This document shows positions 1 through 5,567 of a stretch of DNA of 5,567 nt, in pieces (position 1 is the stretch's first letter; each line of letters starts with the position of its first letter). The stretch spans positions 1 through 5,567 of the forward strand of contig CAJOGG010000102.1 in NCBI GenBank assembly GCA_905234205.1, given 5' to 3'. The notes beneath the pieces were generated by a model. The model searched no databases and was not told where the DNA came from. It saw only the letters and a list, made by a program, of their open reading frames with translations. This DNA comes from an uncultured Synergistales bacterium (GTDB taxonomy: Bacteria > Synergistota > Synergistia > Synergistales > Aminobacteriaceae). The position numbers and the translations under genes are program-made.

Positions 1-497
1 ACAACATCGATATCTATGACTGCAACAGATTCTCGAAGCTTTTGTATCTCATATACAATCGAAGTATTATCTTTAAGCCTGTAAACTTTATCATTTAGGC
101 GTAACAGCTGTTCGTGAATTTTCTCATCAATACTCTTGCGAACCTTGACTTCATTAACGACAAAACAGCCTATAATATATTGAGACGCATGAATTACAAA
201 CGCCCCGAGCATTCCTAATATACTTGTCCAGAACGCTAATTTCATTCCATCAAGCAACTTCATAACGCTTTGATCTATATTGGCTGCATCAAATTCCCCT
301 AAACCTACAGCAACGCCAAAAAACGTCCCGAATAATCCCAACGTTGTCAACAGTGAAGGAGCTTTGTTGATTACCCAATGCCTTTTACCGGGAAATACTG
401 ACATCATGCAAGAGAATGCGAACAAAGAAACTATAGCAACGGTGAAAATTTTTGCGCTCTCAGTTCCCCATAAGCCGTCAATGATTAATTGCTTCAT
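1..497 (-). CDS. MotA/TolQ/ExbB-family proton-channel protein, ZorA-like, 3' end outside window
   Basis: I translated 165 codons from an ATG at 497 with no stop before the window edge. Three hydrophobic segments are visible at about residues 17-35, 48-66 and 88-114. The core has the family signature APSLLTTLGLFGTFFGV (46-62), followed by GL and FD, then GMKLAFWTSILGM (84-96). The Pro and Thr residues of this type line the ion path in MotA, ExbB and ZorA. Residues 115-165 are charged and mostly helix-like, suggesting the start of a cytoplasmic coiled tail rather than the large cytoplasmic loop between segments 2 and 3 found in MotA. The start is supported by GGGAG at 506-510, 8 bases upstream, and by an ATGA overlap with the yigZ-like stop. 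Family membership is fairly secure. A ZorA-type role, powering a membrane motor with a peptidoglycan-binding ZorB/MotB partner, is inference, because total length and downstream genes cannot be seen. It could also be an uncharacterised ExbB/MotA relative. Confidence 0.82.
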   Translation of the reverse strand, partial: MKQLIIDGLWGTESAKIFTVAIVSLFAFSCMMSVFPGKRHWVINKAPSLLTTLGLFGTFFGVAVGLGEFDAANIDQSVMKLLDGMKLAFWTSILGMLGAFVIHASQYIIGCFVVNEVKVRKSIDEKIHEQLLRLNDKVYRLKDNTSIVYEIQKLRESVAVIDIDV

Positions 498-1102
498 GAA
501 ATTTTCTCCCAAGCTCTGATAATCTTCCGGCCATTTAATTCGTCAAGTTCACGAGATAATTTTTCAAGCTCATTCACAGGGATATTAGCGTTCACGTTCA
601 CGGCCTCGCCATATTCCCAAGCTAGATTAATTGCTCCTACGCTCTCAAGCATTCGTGTTATTAATCCAACTGAATTATATTCAAGCGAAATTTTTATGGG
701 ACTAGTGGTAATTTTCTCAACGCGTCCGGCCAAACTCAAAGCTTTTTCCGCTGTTTCTCCATAGGCATCAATCAAGCCTCTTACACCGAGTTTCACGCCA
801 CCAAAATATCTCGTCACTATCACCATGACATTGATTAATTCAGAGCGTTTTATGGCGTTAAGAATGGGTTTTCCTGCTGTGCCTGAAGGTTCGCCGTCGT
901 CCGAAGAGTATTCGTTCTCCCCGATAATATAAGCCCGGCAGTTGTGCGTAGCGTCTCTGTGCTGTGAGATTATGCTAGTGAGAAAAGCTTTAGCCTCGTT
1001 CTCGTCATGACACGGAGCAACATTCGCAATAAATACCGAGCGTTTGATTTTTTCCTCGTAAGTTACAGAATTGGCTGGTTCGTTATAGCTCGTCCCAAGC
1101 AT
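494..1102 (-). CDS. yigZ: YigZ/IMPACT (UPF0029) family protein
   Basis: This is a 202-residue protein, the usual length for the YigZ/YvyE family. The N-terminal UPF0029 (Impact) domain spans about residues 14-122 and carries the hallmark motifs DATHNCRAY (50-58), DGEPSGTAGKP (69-79) and RYFGGVKLGVRGL (98-110). A smaller C-terminal DUF1949-type domain covers about 137-192. Eukaryotic IMPACT inhibits the kinase GCN2 during amino-acid stress; the bacterial function is not settled, so the name is a family assignment. I chose the ATG at 1102 because the next upstream ATG, at 1225, adds 41 residues lying wholly inside the HIT gene and unlike the family. The chosen start overlaps the end of the HIT gene by 20 bases and has no clear Shine-Dalgarno, so it probably depends on translational coupling. 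Its stop overlaps the next start as ATGA. Confidence 0.93.
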   Translation of the reverse strand: MLGTSYNEPANSVTYEEKIKRSVFIANVAPCHDENEAKAFLTSIISQHRDATHNCRAYIIGENEYSSDDGEPSGTAGKPILNAIKRSELINVMVIVTRYFGGVKLGVRGLIDAYGETAEKALSLAGRVEKITTSPIKISLEYNSVGLITRMLESVGAINLAWEYGEAVNVNANIPVNELEKLSRELDELNGRKIIRAWEKIS

Positions 1103-1568
1103 CTTTGATTCGTCGCCAAGAATTTTCGATCGCGTCAGATAAAACTCTCGTGTCAGACAAAACCGGCATGAAGTTATTATCTCCGTTCCAACGTGGGACA
1201 ATGTGTCTATGCAAATGCCCGGCAACTCCTGCGCCTGCTGTCTCGCCTAAGTTAATTCCCATGTTAAAGCCGTCGGGGTTCATGACCTTCTTCAAGACTC
1301 TTATAGCCTTGGCCGTGAGCGTATGAAGTTCAAGCGCTTCTTCGTCGGTGAGTTCTTCGTAAATATTCGTGTGCCTGTACGGAATGACCATCATATGACC
1401 AGGGTTATACGGGTAAAGATTCATGATAACGAAACAAGTTTTGCCACGATGAACTATAAAATGTGCGTCGTCGTTGTTCTCTGCGGGGAAGTCGCAAAAT
1501 ATACAACCTTCATGCTTGGGAGCTTCAATGTAACTCATTCGCCAGGTCGCGTAAAGTTTTTGCTGCAT
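1083..1568 (-). CDS. HIT-family nucleotide hydrolase/phosphorylase (Ap4A phosphorylase-like)
   Basis: This complete 161-residue protein has the histidine-triad motif HLHRHIV (118-124); the middle His120 is the expected nucleophile that forms the nucleotidyl intermediate. The N-terminus (ATWRMSYI), the GCIFC cysteine pair (Cys22, Cys25), NLYPYNPGHMMVIPYRH (50-66), GFNMGINLGETAGAGVAGH (100-118) and PRWNGDNNFMPV (125-136) match the branch that includes mycobacterial Rv2613c-type Ap4A phosphorylases. The cysteines with nearby histidines probably bind a structural metal. The likely role is cytoplasmic breakdown of dinucleoside polyphosphates or related nucleotides; the exact substrate cannot be read from sequence. 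GGAGG at 1580-1584 lies 11 bases before the ATG, inside the last codons of the amidohydrolase gene, whose stop is only 4 bases upstream. It overlaps the yigZ-like gene at its 3' end. Confidence 0.93.
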   Translation of the reverse strand: MQQKLYATWRMSYIEAPKHEGCIFCDFPAENNDDAHFIVHRGKTCFVIMNLYPYNPGHMMVIPYRHTNIYEELTDEEALELHTLTAKAIRVLKKVMNPDGFNMGINLGETAGAGVAGHLHRHIVPRWNGDNNFMPVLSDTRVLSDAIENSWRRIKDAWDEL

Positions 1569-1572
1569 GATT

Positions 1573-2679
1573 TTATTTGCCTCCGTTAGTTAAGATTCCT
1601 GTGAAAATTTTTACTGCTGTATCGAGTATATTATCATTGAAATCATAATTTGCGGTGTGTATAGCCGGATAATTCTCGCCATTGCCGATATAGAATATAG
1701 CCCCGTGAATAAGCTTTGTGTAATAGCCAAAGTCTTCAGAGGCGCGTATAGCGTTTTGCATTTCGATAACGTTCAGCCCCAAAAGTTTTGCCGCCTTACG
1801 AATTTTCGCAACACATTCGAGATCGCTTAAAGTCTCCGGGAAATAATCACAGCTTTCACACTCAACGCTAATATCATTCTCACTGCCTAACTTTTTCGCG
1901 AGATTAACAACTGCATTACGAAACGTTCGCATATCTTCTTCACGTTGGGCGCGCAAAGTCATGGATACTTCACCTTCACCGGGGGAAATGCCAAAATTTT
2001 TGTCGCCTAGCTTGATATTTACAATCGTGCATAAAAGTTTTTCATTGTGATTTTCGCCGATCTCGTTAATCAATTTCGCAATGACATAGGCCGGGTTAAT
2101 TCCTTTTTCGGGTTCGCTAGCGTGTGAAGTTTTGCCCATGAACTTTATCGTTAGCCCCGCCGATGAACATTGACATAAGCCTTCACGTACCACAATACTT
2201 TTTTCAGGCCAGCCGCTCCAATTATGAAACGCGTAAATCTCGCTGATACTTCTTTCTCGTAAAAAGTTGGCACATTCTCTTGCCCCTTGGCCAGTCTCTT
2301 CAGCGTGTTGGAATATCAAGTACACCGAACGTTTTACGGGTAAATTCTCAAGCTCCAACGCAAGCCCACAAAGAGCCGCGCAATGTCCATCATGGCCACA
2401 CTTATGAGATACGCCGGGATTATGTGAAGCATAAGCTAATTCAAGCTCCTCATTAATCGGTAACGCGTCCATATCTGCACGAAAAGCAATTCCCTTTGAG
2501 CCTTCAACGTAACGTGACGCATAAAACCATTTTCCGCAGTCAACAACAGCAAGCCTCGTGTTAGCCTCAAGAAAATTCATAAGTGTACGTTTTGTGTGAG
2601 ATTCATTGCCAGAAAGTTCGGGGTGGGCGTGAAGTTCGTGACGCAGATTTATAATTTTGTGTAAGTTCTCAAGTTTCAT
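1573..2679 (-). CDS. M20D-family metallo-amidohydrolase (N-acyl-amino-acid/aminobenzoyl-glutamate type)
   Basis: This 368-residue zinc-type amidohydrolase is slightly shorter than the usual 380-400. Visible motifs are RHELHAHPELSGNE (13-26), FRADMDALPINEE (66-78), HKCGHDGH (92-99), QHAEETGQGA (124-133), FHNW (151-154), SEDFGYY (314-320) and AIHTANYDF (339-347). By comparison with the plant auxin-conjugate hydrolase ILL2 and bacterial M20D enzymes, metal ligands are Cys94, His96, Glu128, His152 and His341, and Glu127 is the catalytic base. All are present, so the enzyme should be active. The dimerisation (lid) domain spans about residues 172-285. There is no signal peptide, so it acts in the cytoplasm. 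Members cleave N-acyl or N-aroyl amino acids and similar amides; the substrate here is unknown. The start ATG overlaps the ChrA stop as ATGA, with GGAG at 2690-2693. The N-terminal motif sits at the normal distance from this start. Confidence 0.93.
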   Translation of the reverse strand: MKLENLHKIINLRHELHAHPELSGNESHTKRTLMNFLEANTRLAVVDCGKWFYASRYVEGSKGIAFRADMDALPINEELELAYASHNPGVSHKCGHDGHCAALCGLALELENLPVKRSVYLIFQHAEETGQGARECANFLRERSISEIYAFHNWSGWPEKSIVVREGLCQCSSAGLTIKFMGKTSHASEPEKGINPAYVIAKLINEIGENHNEKLLCTIVNIKLGDKNFGISPGEGEVSMTLRAQREEDMRTFRNAVVNLAKKLGSENDISVECESCDYFPETLSDLECVAKIRKAAKLLGLNVIEMQNAIRASEDFGYYTKLIHGAIFYIGNGENYPAIHTANYDFNDNILDTAVKIFTGILTNGGK

Positions 2680-3221
2680 AGTCCTATTACTCCATACAAT
2701 ATAATTCCTACTAACGCGCTAAATAATAACACTTTCGGGATTGAGACTTTGAATTTTATCAGCAGCACTAAATCAACAGCCCCCAAGATCAGCGAATACA
2801 CATCAATTTTTCCGGCTGAGTCAGCATAATTCACAAGCGCTAAATCAATCACTACTCCCGCGACCATTCCCACACACGCAGGGCGTACACCGGTCATTAT
2901 TTGGCCAAGGCGTTTATTATCGCGAAAATGTTCAAAGAAGACTGACGCAAGAGCAGCAAGTGTAAAAGTAGGAGAAAGTGCCCCCATGTTCGCCACGAAT
3001 GCCCCGATAACTCCAGCAGCCCTCATTCCCGCAAACGTAGCGCAGTTTAATCCCAAAGGCCCTGGAGTCATTTCAGCTATTGCCACAATGTCAGAGACTT
3101 CCGACGCTGTCATCCAACCGTGTGAGATCATTTCGCTTGAGATTAATGGAATCATTGACAAGCCGCCAAAACTCGTGAAGCCAATTTTTACGAAGCTCCA
3201 GAATAATTCAAGCAACAACAT
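2676..3221 (-). CDS. chrA: Short-chain ChrA-family transporter, second half-protein
   Basis: This 181-residue integral membrane protein covers one CHR domain. It begins LFWSFVKIGFTSFGG (6-20), has the conserved TPGP (52-55) within AEMTPGPLGLN, then AG...GAF and SPTF (83-86), which is the classic CHR layout. About five to six hydrophobic segments are visible (for example near 70-95, 112-130, 141-156 and 162-180). Short-chain CHR proteins normally occur as adjacent pairs, like the YwrB/YwrA pair of Bacillus subtilis, and work together; in long ChrA proteins the two domains are fused. Known members export chromate, but in many anaerobes the physiological anion is unknown. The start overlaps the preceding half-gene by 14 bases, with GAGGG at 3234-3238, 12 bases upstream. 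The complete N-terminal motif and this ribosome site argue for a true gene rather than a frameshifted fragment. Confidence 0.9.
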   Translation of the reverse strand: MLLLELFWSFVKIGFTSFGGLSMIPLISSEMISHGWMTASEVSDIVAIAEMTPGPLGLNCATFAGMRAAGVIGAFVANMGALSPTFTLAALASVFFEHFRDNKRLGQIMTGVRPACVGMVAGVVIDLALVNYADSAGKIDVYSLILGAVDLVLLIKFKVSIPKVLLFSALVGIILYGVIGL

Positions 3222-3762
3222 TGATATTCTTCACCCTCTCGTAATACTCACAAATAGCAAGGCCAAGAAACGCACCGATCACGACAAGCCACACGCAACT
3301 AACTCGAAACCCAAAATATAACGCGAACATTACAGCAGCAACGGCAAAACACGGAGGAACTTTGAAAGCGCTCTTTATCATTCCGAGCAACGCACTCAAT
3401 ATTACAGGCGCAACAGCAGTTCTTACGCCACGCATAGCAGACGCCACCCACAAATTACTCTGAAAGGCCGTGTAAAAACTCGTGATGAGCAACAAAATTA
3501 TCATGGGTACAGTTATCATTCCGAACACACAAGCAACTCCGCCCCAGAAACCAGCGATTCTATGACCGTAAAACATGGCTATGTTGCCTATCATTGTTCC
3601 TGGAAGACTGCGCCCAATGCTTGTTATGTCAAGTAATTCCTCGTCGGTCAAAGATTTTTCTTGATTAACGTATAATTCTTTCATTTGAGCAACGATGCTC
3701 CAACCGCCTCCGAAAGTGAAACTCCCGAACTTCAGAAACTGCCAATATAATTTCGCAAGCAT
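3208..3762 (-). CDS. chrA: Short-chain ChrA-family transporter, first half-protein
   Basis: This 184-residue membrane protein is a CHR domain and the partner of the next gene. It opens with YWQFLKFGSFTFGGGWSIV (6-24); FGGG at 17-20 is the family motif. The second signature reads RSLPGTMIGN (51-60), with Thr in place of the usual final Pro of PGP. GHRIAGFWGG (66-75) follows, then hydrophobic segments at about 77-98, 115-130, 137-152 and 154-171. It ends with a short charged tail. The expected role is anion export as a heterodimer with the adjacent half-protein; substrate specificity is not readable. The ATG at 3762 has GGAG at 3773-3776, 10 bases upstream. It is the first gene after the rpsA terminator and the apparent head of the six-gene unit. 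Confidence 0.89.
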   Translation of the reverse strand: MLAKLYWQFLKFGSFTFGGGWSIVAQMKELYVNQEKSLTDEELLDITSIGRSLPGTMIGNIAMFYGHRIAGFWGGVACVFGMITVPMIILLLITSFYTAFQSNLWVASAMRGVRTAVAPVILSALLGMIKSAFKVPPCFAVAAVMFALYFGFRVSCVWLVVIGAFLGLAICEYYERVKNINVVA

Positions 3763-3772
3763 AAATTTTCAT

Positions 3773-3776
3773 CTCC
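3773..3776 (-). promoter_or_regulatory. Ribosome binding site of the first chrA gene
   Basis: GGAG lies 10 bases before the ATG at 3762 and only 2 bases after the T tract of the rpsA terminator. It fixes the start of the first gene of the downstream unit and leaves almost no independent leader. Confidence 0.65.
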
Positions 3777-3778
3777 AT

Positions 3779-3814
3779 AAAAAATAGCCTCCCCCGACTT
3801 TTCATCAGGAGAGG
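3779..3814 (-). terminator. Intrinsic terminator downstream of rpsA
   Basis: On the minus strand, CCTCTCCTGA (3814-3805) pairs with TCGGGGGAGG (3797-3788) to give a 10-base-pair, GC-rich stem with two G-T wobbles. The 7-base loop is TGAAAAG, and CTA then six T residues (3784-3779) follow. This is a textbook Rho-independent terminator, 27 bases after the rpsA stop. It sits in the only intergenic gap of the window (3763-3841), directly in front of the first chrA ribosome site. I see no complementary upstream segment that would make an antiterminator, so constitutive partial termination is the simpler reading. Confidence 0.85.
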
Positions 3815-3841
3815 TTAAACGTAAATTATTGTTTGTGATTC

Positions 3842-5467
3842 TTATTCGTTGCTCCAGTTTGCGTCCTTGAAAGCTTCGGCGAATGGGTTGTACTCGAGTT
3901 CTTCGGTGTCGTCTCCATAACCTGCTGACTCTTTCAAAGCTCTCGCGCGTGATTTTGCCTTGCGATCTCTACGTTCTGGACGTTCTCCACGTTCTTGACG
4001 TTCAGATCTCTGTTCACTTCTGCGAGCTGGTCTCTCTTCACGTTCAACGACTGGTGCTGGCTCTGGTTCTGGCTCTAAAGCACTAAGTGAAAGTCTCATG
4101 CGGCGCTGTTCAGGATTGACTTCAAGGACTCTTGCTGTAACCTCGTCGCCTTCCTTAAGAACATCTGCGGGCTTATCAACGCGTTTGCGGCTAAGCTGTG
4201 AAATATGAATGAGAGCTTCAACTCCCTCTTCAACTTCGACGAATGCTCCAAAGTCTGCAAGTCTGACAACTTTAACCTGAATATCCTGACCCGGTAAATA
4301 CTTCTTGTCAGCGTCTGACCATGGATCGTGTAATTGTTTGCAACCAAGGCTAATGCGTTTCTTCTCAAGGTCGACGTCAAGCACAACGACTTCAAGCTCC
4401 TGCCCCTTCTTGAGAACGTCGCGAGGCTTTTTGATTCTTGTCCAGCTAATATCGCCAACATGAACAAGTCCTTCAATTCCTGGTTCAAGCTCAACGAATG
4501 CTCCGAAGTCCGTAAGATTTGTGACTGTACCGTTGAATCTGTCGCCTTTGTGAACGCGTTCTGTAACTGTGTCCCAAGGATCGCCCGATACCTGCTTGAT
4601 ACTGAGGGAAATTCTGTCCTTCTCTTTGTCAATGCCGGTAACTTTGACTGTAACTTTGTCGCCCTTCTTGAACATGTCTTTGAGCTTAAAGCTACGTTTC
4701 CATGTAATTTCAGTAAGGTGTACGAGTCCGTCCATCTCGCCCAAATTCACGAACACGCCGAAATCCGTCAAGCTGCTAACTTCGCCTTCAAGCACGTCGC
4801 CCTCATGAACTCTCTCATAGAACTTGGCCTTGCGCTCATTCTCAGCTTCCTCAAGTAATTCACGTCTTGAGAATACTAATCTGTGCTTGCGTTTGTCGTG
4901 GTCAAGAACTTTGACGTTGATATTTTGGCCCACAAAGTTTGAAGGATTAGCGCCTCTTCCGGCTAATGTAAGCTGTGAAATTGGTATAAAACCCTCAAGC
5001 CCACATGTTTCAACCATGAGGCCGCCTTTAACTCTGCTGACTCCCTTGACGGTCATAACTGGACTCTCTGCTACTTTAGCTTCGAGTGCTGCCCAACGCT
5101 TATCAAACTCATGACGCCATCTGCTTAATAAGAGTTGAGCTTCTTCACCGTCTCTTACGCTTACAACTTCGACTTCGATCTGATCGCCTGGCTTGGGTTC
5201 TGGTTCTGTCTCAATGAGTGAGTGATTTGTGTACTCTTTCATTGGAAGAAGGCCTTCACACTTAAAGCCGATGTCAACAAGAAAACCGTTGTCGCTCTTG
5301 CTGATGATTGTGCCGGTCTTGATCTCGCCTCTGCGTAAGTGGACGTTGTCGCCGTATTGATCAAGTGCTTCCTGCATTGTCTCCGGCTCACGTTCTGCTG
5401 CTACTTCTGTTGCTGGTGCGTCCTGTGTCAATTCTTCTTGACGCTCAATTGCTTCCTGCTGATCCAT
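3842..5467 (-). CDS. rpsA: Ribosomal protein S1 (five S1 domains plus charged tail)
   Basis: This 541-residue protein has five S1 OB-fold RNA-binding domains at about residues 46-116, 135-201, 220-291, 305-377 and 390-463. Domains 3-5 repeat with an exact 85-residue period: FGVFV at 236, FGAFV at 321 and 406. Domains 1 and 2 are more divergent, as in known S1 proteins where they tend to serve ribosome contact. S1 helps the 30S subunit bind and unfold mRNA. E. coli S1 has six domains; four or five are common elsewhere. Residues 464-515 form a Glu-Pro then Arg/Glu-rich segment, probably disordered, and the end (516-541) is acidic and includes EYNPFAEAF. An N-terminal acidic extension (1-40) precedes domain 1. 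The start ATG shares a base with the ispH stop, with GGGGG at 5480-5484, 12 bases upstream. A terminator follows the gene. Some anaerobes fuse IspH and S1; here they are separate. Confidence 0.93.
   Translation of the reverse strand: MDQQEAIERQEELTQDAPATEVAAEREPETMQEALDQYGDNVHLRRGEIKTGTIISKSDNGFLVDIGFKCEGLLPMKEYTNHSLIETEPEPKPGDQIEVEVVSVRDGEEAQLLLSRWRHEFDKRWAALEAKVAESPVMTVKGVSRVKGGLMVETCGLEGFIPISQLTLAGRGANPSNFVGQNINVKVLDHDKRKHRLVFSRRELLEEAENERKAKFYERVHEGDVLEGEVSSLTDFGVFVNLGEMDGLVHLTEITWKRSFKLKDMFKKGDKVTVKVTGIDKEKDRISLSIKQVSGDPWDTVTERVHKGDRFNGTVTNLTDFGAFVELEPGIEGLVHVGDISWTRIKKPRDVLKKGQELEVVVLDVDLEKKRISLGCKQLHDPWSDADKKYLPGQDIQVKVVRLADFGAFVEVEEGVEALIHISQLSRKRVDKPADVLKEGDEVTARVLEVNPEQRRMRLSLSALEPEPEPAPVVEREERPARRSEQRSERQERGERPERRDRKAKSRARALKESAGYGDDTEELEYNPFAEAFKDANWSNE
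3971..4006 (-). repeat. 9-base tandem repeat in the rpsA tail
   Basis: Four head-to-tail copies of a 9-base unit, reading ACGTTCTNN on the plus strand with the last copy diverged (ACGTTCAGA), lie within rpsA. On the coding strand each contains GAACGT, encoding Glu-Arg, and gives the ER-rich stretch of the S1 tail (about residues 487-499). A neighbouring Glu-Pro repeat (ELEPEPEPAP, residues 464-473) uses repeated GAGCCAGA-type codon runs near 4054-4078. Such short in-frame repeats expand and contract by replication slippage, so tail length may vary between strains. Confidence 0.7.
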
Positions 5468-5567
5468 TATTGAATCAAACCCCCTGATTTACTATTTTGC
5501 GCAATACTAACTATTTTATTGATCAACCATTCAGGAGTGCTTGCTCCTGCGGCTATACCAATCTTAA
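5467..5567 (-). CDS. ispH: IspH (LytB), 4-hydroxy-3-methylbut-2-enyl diphosphate reductase, C-terminal 32 residues
   Basis: Reading from the right edge in the frame that ends with TAA at 5469-5467 gives 32 residues. They begin KIGIAAGASTPEWLINKIV and end in a short Ser/Gly-rich tail, GGLIQ. The GASTP segment followed by a Leu-Ile helix is the conserved C-terminal signature of IspH; its serine corresponds to the substrate-contacting Ser of the E. coli GASAP motif. IspH is a cytoplasmic iron-sulphur enzyme that makes IPP and DMAPP in the last step of the MEP pathway. The stop overlaps the rpsA start as TAATG, so the two genes are probably translationally coupled. Only the C-terminus is visible, but the motif plus the S1 neighbour make the call strong. 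Confidence 0.88.
   Translation of the reverse strand, partial: KIGIAAGASTPEWLINKIVSIAQNSKSGGLIQ

Noticed and set aside
280..764. Two short plus-strand open frames antisense to the ZorA-like and yigZ-like genes
   Set aside because: The minus-strand genes here have clear family motifs; the plus-strand products are low-complexity and lack support.
1103..1225. Upstream ATG at 1225 extending the yigZ-like protein by 41 residues
   Set aside because: The extension lies wholly inside the HIT gene, has no resemblance to the family and would exceed the usual length of about 200 residues. The ATG at 1102 puts the domain start in the normal place.
3208..3221. Possible frameshift breaking a single long chrA gene
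   Set aside because: The second half starts with its own complete CHR N-terminal motif and a plausible ribosome site, and paired short-chain ChrA genes are a known natural arrangement.
3815..3860. Possible -10 box (AATAAT) for the chrA unit just after the rpsA stop
   Set aside because: No -35 element with acceptable match and spacing accompanies it, and a transcript from there would still run into the terminator hairpin.
3971..4006. Short tandem repeat considered as a CRISPR fragment or mobile-element trace
   Set aside because: The unit is 9 bases with no spacers and stays in frame as Glu-Arg codons within rpsA.
4096..4632. Open frame of 178 codons on the minus strand in another frame within rpsA
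   Set aside because: It is a shadow of the repetitive S1 coding sequence, has no recognisable motif and no separate ribosome site.
4334..4858. Open frame of 174 codons on the plus strand, antisense to rpsA
   Set aside because: It exists because of S1 codon bias. Its sequence shows no family features, and its repeats mirror the S1 domains.

Overview
The window is densely coding, and every gene I can support lies on the minus strand, so transcription runs right to left. Base composition is moderately AT-rich by eye and looks even across the genes. I see no tRNA, rRNA, CRISPR array, insertion sequence or origin, and no gap between genes longer than 79 bases. The IspH–ribosomal protein S1 pairing at the right edge, a split two-gene ChrA transporter and anaerobe-type housekeeping genes suggest a bacterium of the Synergistota or a clostridial Firmicute, possibly host-associated. 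That placement is inference, with low to moderate confidence; I lean towards Synergistota.

Right block (5567 to 3842): the last 32 codons of ispH (terminal step of the MEP isoprenoid pathway) overlap the start of an S1-domain protein, rpsA, by one base (TAATG). The S1 protein has five S1 domains and a long, charged, probably disordered C-terminal tail. A strong intrinsic terminator follows it at 3779-3814.

Middle and left block (3762 to 1): six genes are packed head to tail. They are the two half-size ChrA proteins (14-base overlap), an M20D metallo-amidohydrolase (ATGA overlap), a HIT-family nucleotide hydrolase or phosphorylase (4-base gap), a YigZ/IMPACT-family protein (20-base overlap) and the first 165 codons of a MotA/TolQ/ExbB-type proton-channel protein (ATGA overlap). 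The spacing makes a single co-transcribed, translationally coupled unit very likely. The only gap upstream of it is the 79 bases holding the rpsA terminator, so it either has a promoter I cannot recognise or depends on read-through or a promoter inside rpsA.

Functionally, the right block serves isoprenoid synthesis and translation. The left block mixes ion transport, amide hydrolysis, a probable dinucleoside-polyphosphate enzyme and a homologue of the eukaryotic translation-stress regulator IMPACT. The most intriguing element is the truncated gene at the left edge. Its membrane core resembles ZorA, the motor subunit of the Zorya anti-phage system, and it is followed by a charged helical segment that could begin a cytoplasmic tail. 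Its partners, if any, lie beyond the window.
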